DNA from: Flavobacterium sp. ACN6
Lineage (GTDB): Bacteria > Bacteroidota > Bacteroidia > Flavobacteriales > Flavobacteriaceae
Length of the DNA stretch: 64,000 nt
Direction of reading: 5' to 3'
NCBI RefSeq assembly: GCF_002304005.1
Contig: NZ_MRCQ01000008.1
Span: 186,001-250,000 of the forward strand
In this document: positions 28,978 through 38,053 of the stretch, piece by piece
Layout: each line of letters starts with the position of its first letter
Numbering within the stretch: the stretch's first letter is position 1
Notes under the pieces: generated by a model
The model's input: only the letters and a program-made list of their open reading frames with translations
Databases searched by the model: none
What the model was told of the DNA's origin: nothing
Made by a program: the position numbers and the translations under genes

Positions 28978-29353
28978 ATTTAATTTTTAATGAATGAGAT
29001 CTTTCAAAAATACTAAAAACGCGTGTTAATGTGCATATAACCTAGTGTTACACACAATTTACAACGTTATTGTTTATAAATTCGAAAGTTTTCAGTTGAA
29101 ATCTTCTTATTAAAATTACAACTTTTCAGCTTTAGTAAAAATATAATTCCCATTTTTTATATAAATGATTCCATAGGGGCAAAATGTTTATAGACTATTC
29201 CATCTTCGGATATAAAAAAAACCTCAGCGAGGCGAAATATAAATGCTACGAAATACAAAAAACATATCGCTCTTCTAGAGCTTTTTTACGTCGGAGAATT
29301 TTATTGGCTATAAATATTTCACTCCTCTGGAGCTCTAATTTTAAATTGAAAAG
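28978..29353. repeat. Intergenic region with a degenerate inverted repeat element (about 29221-29340)
   Basis: This gap has no convincing gene. At 29221-29340 GCGAGGCGAAATATAAAT on the left and ATAAATATTTCACTCCTC on the right are partly complementary (GAGG.GAAATAT against ATATTTC.CTC), and GAGCT/AGCTC boxes recur. It looks like an old dispersed repeat. A 61-codon frame at 29184-29369 crosses it and runs into the terminator; I do not call it a gene. Confidence 0.4.
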
Positions 29354-29392
29354 AAAAGGCTGCCTCTAACTTTTTGAGCCAGCCTTTTTTTT
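29354..29392. terminator. Bidirectional terminator
   Basis: AAAAGGCTG at 29354-29362 pairs with 29380-29388, with an inner CTC/GAG pairing. T runs follow on the + strand, and CCTTTTCTTTTC follows on the minus strand. It most likely ends the minus-strand oxidoreductase gene, about 128 bp upstream in transcription. Confidence 0.7.
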
Positions 29393-29519
29393 GTTTCTTG
29401 TCAGTATTAATATTTTTCATCGGTAGAAAATTATCGATGTTTTATTATTTTATGTTCCTACAGAAGGTAAATGTGTCTGGAAATTATTATCTGCCAATGA
29501 AACATTCTTACCAAATATC

Positions 29520-30563
29520 TTATCCTATACTTATCACCTTTTGCTGTGCATTACTCGCAATGGCGGCTTCTATAACCTGCATTACTTTTACACCATCATC
29601 TGCTGTAACTGGCTCTTTTTGATTGTTGGCAATCGAATCGTAAACGCCATCAAAAAAACTGAAATAATTACCTTGAAGTGTCGGGATTTTTTCTCTTACT
29701 ATTTTACCGTCAATTTCGGTATGTAATAGTCCCTGTAGGTTTTCATCTTCAGTTCCCCAAGTTTCCAGATTTGGCTTTTTACCAATTTTCAAATCGTCTT
29801 CCTGAACATCGCCTCGCGGTTTTAAAAAAGAGCCTTTTTTTCCGTGAATCGTATACGCTGGATTGGCTTCTCGCACAAAAAAACCTGCTTTTAATCTTAC
29901 TCTGAAATTAGAATAAAACAAGGTCAAATCGATCCAGTCGTCTACAACAGAATTTTCTCTGGTTACTCGAATATCGCCAAATACAGATTTTGGACAACCA
30001 AACAAACTTACTGCCTGATCTATTAAATGCGGTCCCAAATCTTTTAGAACTCCCGCGCCGTCATTTGCCGTTTCTTTATGTGCTTTTGGACTCAACAACG
30101 GATTATATCGGTCAAAATGAAATTCTGCTTCAATCAAATCGCCCAAAAGACCATCGTCAATAACTTTCTTAATGGTTTTAAAATCGCTGTCCCATCTTCT
30201 ATTTTGAAAAACGGCTAATTTTAATCCTTTTTCTTTTGCGATTGCTGCCAATTCTTTTGCCTCGGCAACTGTTGTAGTAAAAGCTTTTTCGACAACAGCA
30301 TGTTTACCTGCCAAAAGTACTTTTTTAGCATATTCGTAATGCGTTCCAACTGGTGTGTTTACGATTACGAGATCAACATCATCGCTTAATAATTCGTCTA
30401 TAGACGCATAACTTTTAACGTATGGATAGTCTTCCTGAATTAATTTTTTGCTTCTTTCCCAAGAACCCAATAATTCAAATCCTTGGTGAATATCTAAAAA
30501 CGGAGCGTGAAAAACTTTTCCCGACATTCCGTATGATAATAATGCTGTTTTTATTTTTTGCAT
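29520..30563 (-). CDS. Gfo/Idh/MocA family oxidoreductase
   Basis: About 347 residues from ATG 30563 (MQKIKTALLSYGMSGKVFHAPF); the open frame extends 8 codons further. The N-terminal Rossmann domain carries AEKAFTTTVAEAKEL-like and VNTPVGTHYEYAKKVLLAGKHAVVEK segments, with the catalytic EK pair. A C-terminal dehydrogenase domain has KDLGPHLIDQAV. It resembles the YdgJ-type group acting on sugars or inositols with NAD(P). The substrate cannot be assigned. Confidence 0.92.
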   Translation of the reverse strand: MQKIKTALLSYGMSGKVFHAPFLDIHQGFELLGSWERSKKLIQEDYPYVKSYASIDELLSDDVDLVIVNTPVGTHYEYAKKVLLAGKHAVVEKAFTTTVAEAKELAAIAKEKGLKLAVFQNRRWDSDFKTIKKVIDDGLLGDLIEAEFHFDRYNPLLSPKAHKETANDGAGVLKDLGPHLIDQAVSLFGCPKSVFGDIRVTRENSVVDDWIDLTLFYSNFRVRLKAGFFVREANPAYTIHGKKGSFLKPRGDVQEDDLKIGKKPNLETWGTEDENLQGLLHTEIDGKIVREKIPTLQGNYFSFFDGVYDSIANNQKEPVTADDGVKVMQVIEAAIASNAQQKVISIG

Positions 30564-30584
30564 GTTGCTCTGTTTTTTTTTTGT

Positions 30585-30723
30585 CACAGATTAAAAGGTT
30601 TTTTTTTGTTTGCCACGAATTGCACTAATTTCCACTAATTTATTTAAGTTTTTAAACGCATCGATTTATGAAAATTTGTGCAATTAGCGGCAATAGAAAA
30701 TCATTTTAACTTTGTAATCTGTG
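30585..30723. repeat. Nested palindromic repeat element
   Basis: An outer pair CACAGATTA / TAATCTGTG (30585-30593 with 30715-30723) encloses an inner pair (GCCACGAATTGCAC at 30612 with GTGCAATTAGCGGC at 30679). It fills the gap between the two oxidoreductase genes. Confidence 0.65.
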
Positions 30724-30732
30724 GCTAAATTT

Positions 30733-31803
30733 TTAAATCTTAGCTCTTTCGTATTGTTTTGGCCATTGAATATCGCTGTCTAATAGTTTAGCGAAATCCA
30801 AAGGTAAATTCGGGTTTCTTAATGATTCTCTGGCGAATAAAATTAAATCGGCTTGACCTTTACTTAAAATTTCTTCTGCTTGTTTAGCTTCTGTAATTAA
30901 ACCTACGGCGCCAGTTGAAATATTGGCTTCTTTTTTTACTTTTTCTGCAAAAGGAACTTGATATCCTGGACCAAGTGTAATTTTTTGATGTGAAACCAAT
31001 CCGCCTGAAGAGACATCTATTAAATCTACTCCTTTTTCTTTTAGGATTTTCGAAAGCTCTACAGATTCTTCTGGATTCCATCCGTTTTCTGCCCAGTCAG
31101 TTGCTGAGATTCTAACGAACAAAGGCAGATCTGACGGCCACTCGGTTTGAACTGCTTCTACAATTTCAAGTGTAAAACGAATTCGGTTTTCAAAACTTCC
31201 TCCGTATTCATCTGTTCTTACATTTGTTAATGGAGATAAAAACTGATGCAGCAAATATCCGTGTGCTCCATGAATTTCTAGAACCTGATATCCTGCCTCA
31301 ACCACTCTTTTTGTTGCTGCTTTAAAATCCGCAATCACTTTTTGGATTCCGTTTTTATCCAATGCTTCTGGAAGAAATGGTTCGTTATCGTGATACGGAA
31401 TCGCACTTGCAGAAACTGTCTGCCATCCGCCTTGAGCGAAATCTAACTTTTTATTTCCGAGCCAGGGAGCCGAAACACTTGCTTTTCGTCCAGCATGCGC
31501 CAGTTGAATTCCGGGAATTGAATTTTGAGAAACAATAAATTTAGTGATTTGTTTTAGCTTTTCGATATGTTCATCTTTCCAAATCCCAAGATCAGAAGGA
31601 GAAATTCTGGCTTCCGGAGAAACAGCTGTTGCTTCCTGAATAATTAATCCCGCGCCGCCTGTTGCTCTACTTCCTAGATGAACGAGATGCCAATCGTTTG
31701 CAAAACCATCTTCGGAAGAATACTGGCACATTGGAGAAATGACAATTCTATTTTTTAGAGTGATATTTTTTATAGTAAGCGGAGAAAATAATTTCGTTGC
31801 CAT
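30733..31803 (-). CDS. Old yellow enzyme family NADH:flavin oxidoreductase (YqjM-like)
   Basis: 356 residues, FMN-binding TIM barrel. Marks are RIVISPMCQYSSEDG, the LVHLGSRATGGAGLIIQEATAVSPEAR segment (residues about 41-67), the substrate-binding IHGAHGYLLHQFLSPLTN, and the phosphate-binding GAVGLI and ILFARESLRNP. It reduces activated C=C bonds using NAD(P)H and belongs to the YqjM (thermophilic-like) subgroup. It is cytoplasmic and monocistronic. Confidence 0.95.
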   Translation of the reverse strand: MATKLFSPLTIKNITLKNRIVISPMCQYSSEDGFANDWHLVHLGSRATGGAGLIIQEATAVSPEARISPSDLGIWKDEHIEKLKQITKFIVSQNSIPGIQLAHAGRKASVSAPWLGNKKLDFAQGGWQTVSASAIPYHDNEPFLPEALDKNGIQKVIADFKAATKRVVEAGYQVLEIHGAHGYLLHQFLSPLTNVRTDEYGGSFENRIRFTLEIVEAVQTEWPSDLPLFVRISATDWAENGWNPEESVELSKILKEKGVDLIDVSSGGLVSHQKITLGPGYQVPFAEKVKKEANISTGAVGLITEAKQAEEILSKGQADLILFARESLRNPNLPLDFAKLLDSDIQWPKQYERAKI

Positions 31804-31919
31804 ATACGTGTAACTTTTAGTGATTTTTTACTGCCCATTGAATAAGGCAGTGTTCAAAAAGTAAAGTTACAGTATCTTGTTAAAACGAGAAATCGAAATG
31901 TTTATTAATTAACAAACAT

Positions 31920-33164
31920 TTAATTTCGGTTTTTTATAGATAGAATAATTCCCAAATGAATTTGAAAATCTTCTAAAAGTGAAGGTGCTTCAGGAATAAA
32001 ACCATTTGTTTTATATGACATTCCCATATTAAAATAAGCTGTTGGTTTCTTTTCATCTTTAGCTTTTGAAAATCTCATAGCAAATTCAGATTTTAAACCA
32101 ACTCCAAATTCTCTTTCTTTTGTTCTAAATTCCAAATTTTTCGGTTGTTGCCAAAAATCTAGAGAAGAATTCAATATATACCTTTCATCATAAAAAGTAT
32201 AATTATGTAAGGCAAGTCCTCCTGCAAAAAAAGTATGGCTTTTGTTGAAATATTGGCGGAAATAAGGATTGAATTTGAATTTATCCTTAATTTGTAAATA
32301 TGCATTTTGTTCTGTAAAATATCCAAATGGAGCTAAAGAATAATTAATCGAAAAGTTTCCAATTACATCTTTTGACAATCTATAATTTCCTAGCTTCCAA
32401 ATATTAGGATTTAAAAAATTAATGAATGAAATATATCCGATTCTCTTCGCGTACGATTTTTCTTCAAAAGTTAAATCCTTTCTTTCAGTATAGCGGTAAA
32501 ACTCCATTGCAGGCCTATGTAAATGACGTATCATTCCATAGATATCATTTCCAACAACATCTAGATCAAGTTCTTTACAATCTGCTTCTTTAATTCTTGA
32601 AGTTGAATTATAAAAAGAAGTAAAATAATACAATTGAGTCCCTAATTTTCTCATTAAATAATCTGGATAAAGAACTTTGTAACTTTCTTCACTAAAATTA
32701 AAATACATATCAGATTTTCTTAAATAAGCATAATCCGACTCCAACCCTGCCGTATGCAATCTAATATAATTTGGTAAGGAATTATCTCTCAGGTTAATTA
32801 ACGTTTCATTACTAACTCCTGTCACTTTAGCAACGAAATTTTTGTCTAAAAAGGGTTTGTTAACACTTCCTATTCCAAGTTCTGAAAGTACTGACTGATG
32901 CCCAGCTTCATGGGTAATCGCTTGTCCGATTAAAGAAGTAAATATCAGCAAACTGGTTGAATATATTTTCTCATCTTTTTTTGTTAACGATGAATTGGTA
33001 ATCTCGTCACCAATATATCGAATAGAATTTAACATAAGATCATCACTTTGAGACATTGTGAAAAAATAGTCCTTTCCATCATAAAGATTATAATTATAAT
33101 ATTTGGATTGAGCCTTATTTACAGTCGCTATAAAAAAAATAATGATACTAAAAGTATATTTCAT
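31920..33164 (-). CDS. Envelope protein with an HEAGH (HExxH) motif next to the peptide exporter
   Basis: 414 residues with a signal peptide (ends VNKAQ). A hydrophobic segment at about 69-84 runs into HEAGH at 85-89, the zinc-ligand motif of metalloproteases. The C-terminal half (FFAGGLALHNYTFYDERYIL, AYFNMGMSYKTNGF) is beta-rich and resembles an outer-membrane barrel. I do not recognise a named family. It is the last minus-strand gene of the peptide locus, 102 bp after the last peptide gene. It could be a protease, an immunity protein or unrelated; no third metal ligand can be assigned by eye. Confidence 0.7.
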   Translation of the reverse strand: MKYTFSIIIFFIATVNKAQSKYYNYNLYDGKDYFFTMSQSDDLMLNSIRYIGDEITNSSLTKKDEKIYSTSLLIFTSLIGQAITHEAGHQSVLSELGIGSVNKPFLDKNFVAKVTGVSNETLINLRDNSLPNYIRLHTAGLESDYAYLRKSDMYFNFSEESYKVLYPDYLMRKLGTQLYYFTSFYNSTSRIKEADCKELDLDVVGNDIYGMIRHLHRPAMEFYRYTERKDLTFEEKSYAKRIGYISFINFLNPNIWKLGNYRLSKDVIGNFSINYSLAPFGYFTEQNAYLQIKDKFKFNPYFRQYFNKSHTFFAGGLALHNYTFYDERYILNSSLDFWQQPKNLEFRTKEREFGVGLKSEFAMRFSKAKDEKKPTAYFNMGMSYKTNGFIPEAPSLLEDFQIHLGIILSIKNRN

Positions 33165-33265
33165 GATGATTCTTAAATAAAAAATTTAAAACTATCCCAC
33201 ATTAATAAAATCTATCTATAAATTAAAGCTGGATAGTTTTTTTTTAAATTTGAACATTCAAAAGA

Positions 33266-33400
33266 TTAATCTAAGGCATCTAAAAGCATCCTTGTTCCTA
33301 AGGCTATTAAAAAGAATAATCCCCACATAAATCCTCCTGAAACTTCCTTTTGTTGCTTTTTTGACATTTCCACAACACCTATTTTATCAAAGTCTATCAT
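33266..33400 (-). CDS. Short GG-leader peptide (putative bacteriocin precursor, peptide 4)
   Basis: 44 codons. The leader MIDFDKIGVVEMSKKQQKEV is followed by SGG, a double-glycine cleavage site, then a 21-residue hydrophobic core starting FMWGLFFLIALGT and ending in an acidic tail (LLDALD). The leader has the usual hydrophobic spacing before GG but differs from the other three peptides. It begins 10 bases after the neighbouring peptide gene ends. C39 exporters cut such leaders on export. Peptide function (bacteriocin, signal) is inference. Confidence 0.75.
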   Translation of the reverse strand: MIDFDKIGVVEMSKKQQKEVSGGFMWGLFFLIALGTRMLLDALD

Positions 33401-33410
33401 AACACTTTTT

Positions 33411-33539
33411 TTAAGTTGTTAGTAAATACGCAATTGCTCCTACAAGAATTCCCGCGATAAGTTCTAATAAAAAACCCGCTTCAATTTCTTCCATTTCATG
33501 AGCTTTTAACTCAACCAAATTCAATTCTTCTAAATTCAT
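33411..33539 (-). CDS. Short GG-type leader peptide (putative bacteriocin precursor, peptide 3)
   Basis: 42 codons. The leader (MNLEELNLVELKAHEMEEIE) matches the NLxELxxxExxEIE pattern of the other peptide genes, but the cleavage site reads AG instead of GG. The core is 20 residues, nearly all hydrophobic with small residues (FLLELIAGILVGAIAYLLTT), like a single membrane-inserting helix with a GxxxG-like pattern. It lies under a copy of the conserved promoter element and forms a pair with peptide 4, which recalls two-peptide bacteriocins. Confidence 0.75.
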   Translation of the reverse strand: MNLEELNLVELKAHEMEEIEAGFLLELIAGILVGAIAYLLTT

Positions 33540-33611
33540 AACTTTAAAATTTAAATGGTTAATTAATAAATTCCAACAAAAAATCATTTCTCGAGAAGTA
33601 TTTTGTTATAG

Positions 33612-33652
33612 CAAACTTATTAGACTTCCGTCCAATAAACTTGGACGGAAGT
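33612..33652 (-). promoter_or_regulatory. Conserved inverted repeat plus -7 element, copy A
   Basis: On the minus strand a perfect 12-bp inverted repeat (ACTTCCGTCCAA with its complement, loop 5 nt; 33624-33635 with 33641-33652) is followed by TAAGTTTG (33612-33619), a TAnnTTTG -7 element. About 73 bp further is the peptide 3 start. Copies B and C lie at 38762-38802 and 40618-40658. Read in one frame the copy encodes FRPSLLDGSLISLL and a stop, close to the HTH protein tail. Confidence 0.7.
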
Positions 33653-33697
33653 TTTAAGCTGAATTTTATTTTAATAATCTCTTATTCAAGAACTACT

Positions 33698-35848
33698 TCA
33701 AATCAAATTCTGCTTATTCCATAAATTATAATACTCCGATTTTTGATCCAACAAATCAAAATGATTACCTGACTCCACAATAGAACCATTTTTCATTACC
33801 AATATAGTATCAGCGTTGGCTATTGTGCTTAAGCGATGTGCAATGACAATTATTGTTTTTCCTTGTAATTTAAAATTATCAATTACATCTTTCACAATTT
33901 TTTCTGAGTTTGTATCTAATGACGCCGTTGCTTCATCCATTAATAAAATTTCAGGATTTTTATACAACGCCCTAGCAATTGCTATTCTTTGCTTTTGCCC
34001 TCCAGAAAGCATTGCTCCATTTTCACCAATTTGTGTTTCAAAACCATTTGGCAGTTTTTCTACAAAATCTGTAATTCCTAATTGTTTGGACAAATCCAAA
34101 ACTCTTTGGATATTGGGAAATGAATCTCCTAAAGCAATATTTTCTATAATGTTTCCAGAAAACAAATTAAGCTGTTGGGGAATAACACCAACAATTTTCC
34201 TTAAACTCTTATAATGGACATGTCGAAGATCAAAATCTCCAATATTAATTTTACCTTCTTTTATTGGGTAAAGATTTTGCAAAAGCGAAATTAAAGTTGT
34301 TTTTCCGCTACCGCTTTCACCAACAATAGCTGTGGTTTGGTTTTTCTTGAATATGGCATTAAAATTTTTAAAAACTTCCACTCGAGACCCATACCGAAAA
34401 GAAACATTTTCAAATTTTATATCTCCCATATTTTCTTTTGTCAATTCAATCTTGTTTTCTGTTTCCTCTCTTTCTAAATCCATGATTTCAAAAAGCCTGT
34501 CTGCTGCAATTAAAGCATTTTGCGCTGTTTTATTCATATTAATCAAGGATGCAACAGGCGAAGTAAAATAACCGATCAAGGCATAAAAGGAAAACAATTC
34601 TCCAGGAGTAATTGATCTGTCGATTACATAACCTGAACCAATCCACATTAAGATTACAGTAAATACAGATGCCAAAAACTGTGTCGATGTTGTGGCAAAA
34701 ATGCCATTTAGACCAGATTTATATGTTATGAATAATAGTTTTACAAATTTGTTTTCGGTTTTTAAATTTGAAAACTCTTCAATCCCAAATTCTTTAACAG
34801 TTCTAACATGCGTAATGCTTTCAACTAATTGTGTTTGTAATTCTGCTGCATTCTCCATTATGTTTCTTTCAACCTTTTTGTTGAATTTATTTAGCAGAAA
34901 ATAAACAAAAACATAAAACGGAATAACCAGAATAATGACCAAAGCCAATTTCCAATAATAAGTAAACATTAATGAAAATGAAAAGACAACAATAAAAACA
35001 TTTACAATCATTTCGATTGCGGTTTCATTTATAAAAGATCGAATCTTTACAGCGTCATTTATTCTTGATGTGATTTCTCCAATCTGCATGGTATCAAAAA
35101 ATCGTTGAGGCAGATGAAGCAAATGTTTATAATAACCTAAGATTAATTTAGCATCAATTAACTGGCCTGTTTTCATCACAAAAACACTCTTCTTCGCCCC
35201 AATATACACTTGAAGAAGAATAATTGCGATCATAGAAACACTTAATAAATTAAGCAGATTTCTATTCCCATCGACCAAAACATAATCTGTTATTTTTTGG
35301 ATATAAATAGACATTGCCAATCCTAAAACTGTAAATAAAACAGCTCCAACTAAAGCCTGAAGTAAAATAGTTTTGTGAGGTTTAATTAAATTCCAAAACC
35401 GTTTTATAGGTGACGTTTTTTCATTTAATGTTTTAAAATCATCATTTGGTGCAAAAAGAATGAGAACACCTGACCATGTTTTTTGAAACTCCTCAATAGC
35501 ATACTTTTCCATCTTACCAAAGCCTGGATCCATAACTGTAATCGTTGATTTTTCAACTTTGTAAATAACGACATAATGAAGCAGTTGTTCTTTTGTAATA
35601 ATATGTGCAATAGCAGGAAGAGGAATTTTATCTAAAGAATCTAAACCTCCTTTCACCCCTTTAGCAGTAAATCCCATTTTGTCAGCAGCTTCAATTATTC
35701 CAAGAACATTCGTTCCTCGCTTGTCTGTGTTGGCATACTGACGTATTCTCGCTATAGGCAGATTAACTTTAAAATGGTTTCCAATAGACGCCAGACAAGC
35801 AACACCACAATCTTTAATATCATGTTGTTTTATTTTAATTGATGCCAT
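33698..35848 (-). CDS. Peptidase-containing ABC exporter (C39 family, PCAT)
   Basis: 716 residues. The N-terminal C39 peptidase (about 1-140) has catalytic C14 (KDCGVACL), H91 (LLHYVV) and D107 (MDPGFG). A six-helix membrane domain spans about 155-450. The ATPase has Walker A GESGSGKTT (about 508), signature LSGGQKQR and Walker B ILLMDEATASLD. Such transporters cut double-glycine leaders and export the peptide. It directly follows the HlyD-like gene (7 bp) and is surrounded by short GG-leader genes, which are its likely substrates. Confidence 0.96.
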   Translation of the reverse strand: MASIKIKQHDIKDCGVACLASIGNHFKVNLPIARIRQYANTDKRGTNVLGIIEAADKMGFTAKGVKGGLDSLDKIPLPAIAHIITKEQLLHYVVIYKVEKSTITVMDPGFGKMEKYAIEEFQKTWSGVLILFAPNDDFKTLNEKTSPIKRFWNLIKPHKTILLQALVGAVLFTVLGLAMSIYIQKITDYVLVDGNRNLLNLLSVSMIAIILLQVYIGAKKSVFVMKTGQLIDAKLILGYYKHLLHLPQRFFDTMQIGEITSRINDAVKIRSFINETAIEMIVNVFIVVFSFSLMFTYYWKLALVIILVIPFYVFVYFLLNKFNKKVERNIMENAAELQTQLVESITHVRTVKEFGIEEFSNLKTENKFVKLLFITYKSGLNGIFATTSTQFLASVFTVILMWIGSGYVIDRSITPGELFSFYALIGYFTSPVASLINMNKTAQNALIAADRLFEIMDLEREETENKIELTKENMGDIKFENVSFRYGSRVEVFKNFNAIFKKNQTTAIVGESGSGKTTLISLLQNLYPIKEGKINIGDFDLRHVHYKSLRKIVGVIPQQLNLFSGNIIENIALGDSFPNIQRVLDLSKQLGITDFVEKLPNGFETQIGENGAMLSGGQKQRIAIARALYKNPEILLMDEATASLDTNSEKIVKDVIDNFKLQGKTIIVIAHRLSTIANADTILVMKNGSIVESGNHFDLLDQKSEYYNLWNKQNLI

Positions 35849-35855
35849 TTATTCT

Positions 35856-36992
35856 CTAATTTGATATTTGTTTTGGGTTTAGCCAATCATCAATTTTATC
35901 AAATAACAATTCGAATAAACTTCTGCGGGTAATTATATATCTTGTGGTTAAGGTCATGCCTTTTGAAACTTTTGTTTTATAACCCGATTTTAATTGTAAG
36001 GTCTGTGAATCTAAAGAACATCGTACTTTAAAAAAAGCCTGTTCGCCCTGCATGGTTATATTGTGGTCAATATCAATTACTCTTCCTTCTAATAAACCCC
36101 ACTGATTGTAATTGAAAGCGTCTAACTGAAATTTTACTTTTTGGTTTTTCTTTATCAGACCAATATCGTTTGGCGAAACATTACTTTCTATAATAAGATG
36201 GTCTGCCGAAGAAATGGTTGCAAGAGACTGCGAAGCATTTATAAATGAACCTTTTTGAATACCCGAATAGTTTTCTATTGTACCTGAAATGGGTGCTAAG
36301 ACCACATAATTATTTGATTCCACGTTTATTTTAGCAACGGTACCATTTAAGTCTTTTAAACGATCATCTAAATCTCTCCTTTGATTTTCCCAATTTGATT
36401 TTTGCTGGCTTACAAAAGTTTGCAATTCGTGCCTTGCCAAACGTAGTTCATAATCAATTTTTTCGAAATCTGCCTTGGCAATAATATCTTTATCGTACAA
36501 AATCTTATTTCGGTCATAATTTATTTGAGCTTGTGCTATTTTACTTTGCAGTTCATTTCTTCCAGATTGAAATCTCAAAAAATCTTCTCTTGCTGTACTC
36601 GTCCTCAAATGCGATGTTTTATTTTGTAAAAGATTTGAAATATCATTCATTAATAAAGAAACAGAGTTCGACAAAGTATCATGTGTTCTTTTATCGCTTT
36701 CCAGATTTTCTTTGGAAATTTTTAAAAGTGTATCTCCTTTTTTTACAAACGCATTATTTTTTAGAACTATCTCATTTATTCTTCCACTTACAATTGTTGA
36801 AACTGGGACATTATCTGTTTTACTACGAATTATACCACGGCTCTGACTGCTTATATCTAATTTAATTACTGGCAATAATCCCAAAATATTGATAACAGCA
36901 AGAAGAATTATCAAATAAATTGAAAAGCTTTTTGTTTTGTTTTTTGCAATAAGATTTTCGAGAGTGTTTATAGGGTCTGAGCTAAACTGCAT
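35856..36992 (-). CDS. HlyD-type membrane fusion protein
   Basis: 378 residues. One N-terminal transmembrane helix (about 22-43) is followed by a split lipoyl domain (VSTIVSGRINEIVLKNNAFVKKGDTLL and VLAPISGTIENYSGIQKGSFI), a long coiled-coil hairpin (about 100-225), and a beta-barrel domain (LIESNVSPNDIGLIKKNQKV). It links the inner-membrane C39 exporter to the outer membrane. The gene is 7 bp upstream of the exporter in transcription. No TolC-like gene is in the window. Confidence 0.92.
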   Translation of the reverse strand: MQFSSDPINTLENLIAKNKTKSFSIYLIILLAVINILGLLPVIKLDISSQSRGIIRSKTDNVPVSTIVSGRINEIVLKNNAFVKKGDTLLKISKENLESDKRTHDTLSNSVSLLMNDISNLLQNKTSHLRTSTAREDFLRFQSGRNELQSKIAQAQINYDRNKILYDKDIIAKADFEKIDYELRLARHELQTFVSQQKSNWENQRRDLDDRLKDLNGTVAKINVESNNYVVLAPISGTIENYSGIQKGSFINASQSLATISSADHLIIESNVSPNDIGLIKKNQKVKFQLDAFNYNQWGLLEGRVIDIDHNITMQGEQAFFKVRCSLDSQTLQLKSGYKTKVSKGMTLTTRYIITRRSLFELLFDKIDDWLNPKQISN

Positions 36993-37022
36993 ATCAATTA
37001 ATTTGAGGTGCTTGTCAATAAA

Positions 37023-37268
37023 TTAAATATGGTATTTTCCAGAATTGTAGTTATCAATTATTGCCTTTGCTTTTTCATAATCTTCTTCGGCTACTTTTAG
37101 TTTTATAGCATTTATATCTCCAACTAAAACTCACCATGGATTAAAAACAGACATTAGTGATGCATCTTCAAAAACTTGAATTGAAAAACTTTCCAATAAC
37201 ATTTTCAAAACAATTGCTTCTTCTTTACTTCCTTGGTGAATAGATATTCTTCTTTCTTGCTCGATCAC
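37023..37268 (-). pseudogene. DUF2007-like gene with an in-frame stop
   Basis: From GTG 37268 the frame reads VIEQERRISIHQG, SIQVFEDASLMSVFNPW, then TGA at 37131-37133, then VLVGDINAIKLKVAEEDYEKA and a final stop at 37023. The two halves together match the usual about 75-80-residue DUF2007 layout (variable N-terminus, central NPW/APW, C-terminal V..EDYEKA). An ATG ten bases upstream is out of frame and followed by a stop, another sign of decay. DUF2007 proteins are small and poorly understood. Confidence 0.6.
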
Positions 37269-37279
37269 TTTATTTCATT

Positions 37280-37851
37280 TTAATCTATGATCATAAAACC
37301 AACTTTGCTGTTATGATCTAATAATTTATGATTTAAACCTACTTTGAATATTAAATAAGTATAGATAAAATCTCCAACCGCACCTAAAGTCATGGAAAAG
37401 CCTATAAATAAAAAAGTCAAATTATTATAAAGAAATCCATAGATTGAAGGCAATAATCCCAGAATAAAAATGGCGCAAGTGCAACAACTAACATCTTCTT
37501 GGATTCTAACGGTTCTATACAATTTGCAAAAGGCATTACATATTTCTTAATGAAACCAAATTTTACCGATTGCCATCCTTTTTTTGAAAAAAGCGCCATA
37601 AAAATCCCATGTATAATTTCATGCACAAGTATACCTACGCAAATAATTAAATTAGGAACCAATAAAATTAAAAGTACATTTAGTTTTTTATTATCAAAAA
37701 ACTGTAATGTTTGCTTTACTACTTTCATATTCGCTGCAAAAATCTCATTCCATGTTAAATAAAAAACAAATAGGAAAAGCAAAACAATCGGAACACTTAT
37801 TAGCATTCCCAAAATTTGAACTTTTTTAGAATCAATAGAGATTTCTTTCAT
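37280..37851 (-). pseudogene. DUF3267-type HExxH membrane protein, frameshifted
   Basis: The 5' part (37851 downwards) has two hydrophobic helices and HEIIHG at residues 77-82, then AHC-like FANCIEPLESKKM, as in DUF3267 putative zincins (M50-like). After APFLF the frame is lost; the overlapping frame ending at 37280 continues with ILGLLPSIYGFLYNN and LGAVGDFIYTYLIFKVG, the expected C-terminal helices. Adding one base to the A5/T5 run at 37466-37470 joins them into one about 190-residue protein. Either a real frameshift or a homopolymer error. Confidence 0.75.
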
Positions 37852-38053
37852 TTTCTATTATTTTACAATTTCTAATTTCTAACAACTCCTGTGAAATTTT
37901 AATTTTTTCAATTGATACTAATTCTGTTTCAACAGTCTGATTGATTTGATTAAAATTTATTTCATTTTTATTATATGCCAAAATTTCATTTTTATCAAAT
38001 GAAACACTCATTAATTGATTTTTCATAGGCTGTATTAATAAAATTAATATCAC
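37832..38053 (-). CDS. Small hypothetical protein, possibly a remnant
   Basis: Open frame of 73 codons from GTG 38053 (ATG 38026 gives 64). Its end overlaps the start of the DUF3267-like gene by 20 bp, which suggests translational coupling. Upstream in the same frame, from ATG 38092, MKIIALIVK runs into TGA at 38063-38065 and then RLFVILILLIQ, so a signal-peptide-like start seems to be cut by a stop. No known domain. The region from 38093 to 38265 holds no gene I can support. Confidence 0.35.
   Translation of the reverse strand: MILILLIQPMKNQLMSVSFDKNEILAYNKNEINFNQINQTVETELVSIEKIKISQELLEIRNCKIIENERNLY

Noticed and set aside
29184-29369. 61-codon frame in the gap after the MFS gene
   Set aside because: It crosses a degenerate repeat and ends inside a terminator stem; there is no ribosome-binding site or family likeness.
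33181-33250. AACTATCC / GGATAGTT pair as terminator after peptide 4
   Set aside because: The loop is more than 30 nt and the T run is on the + strand, so the case is too weak to call.
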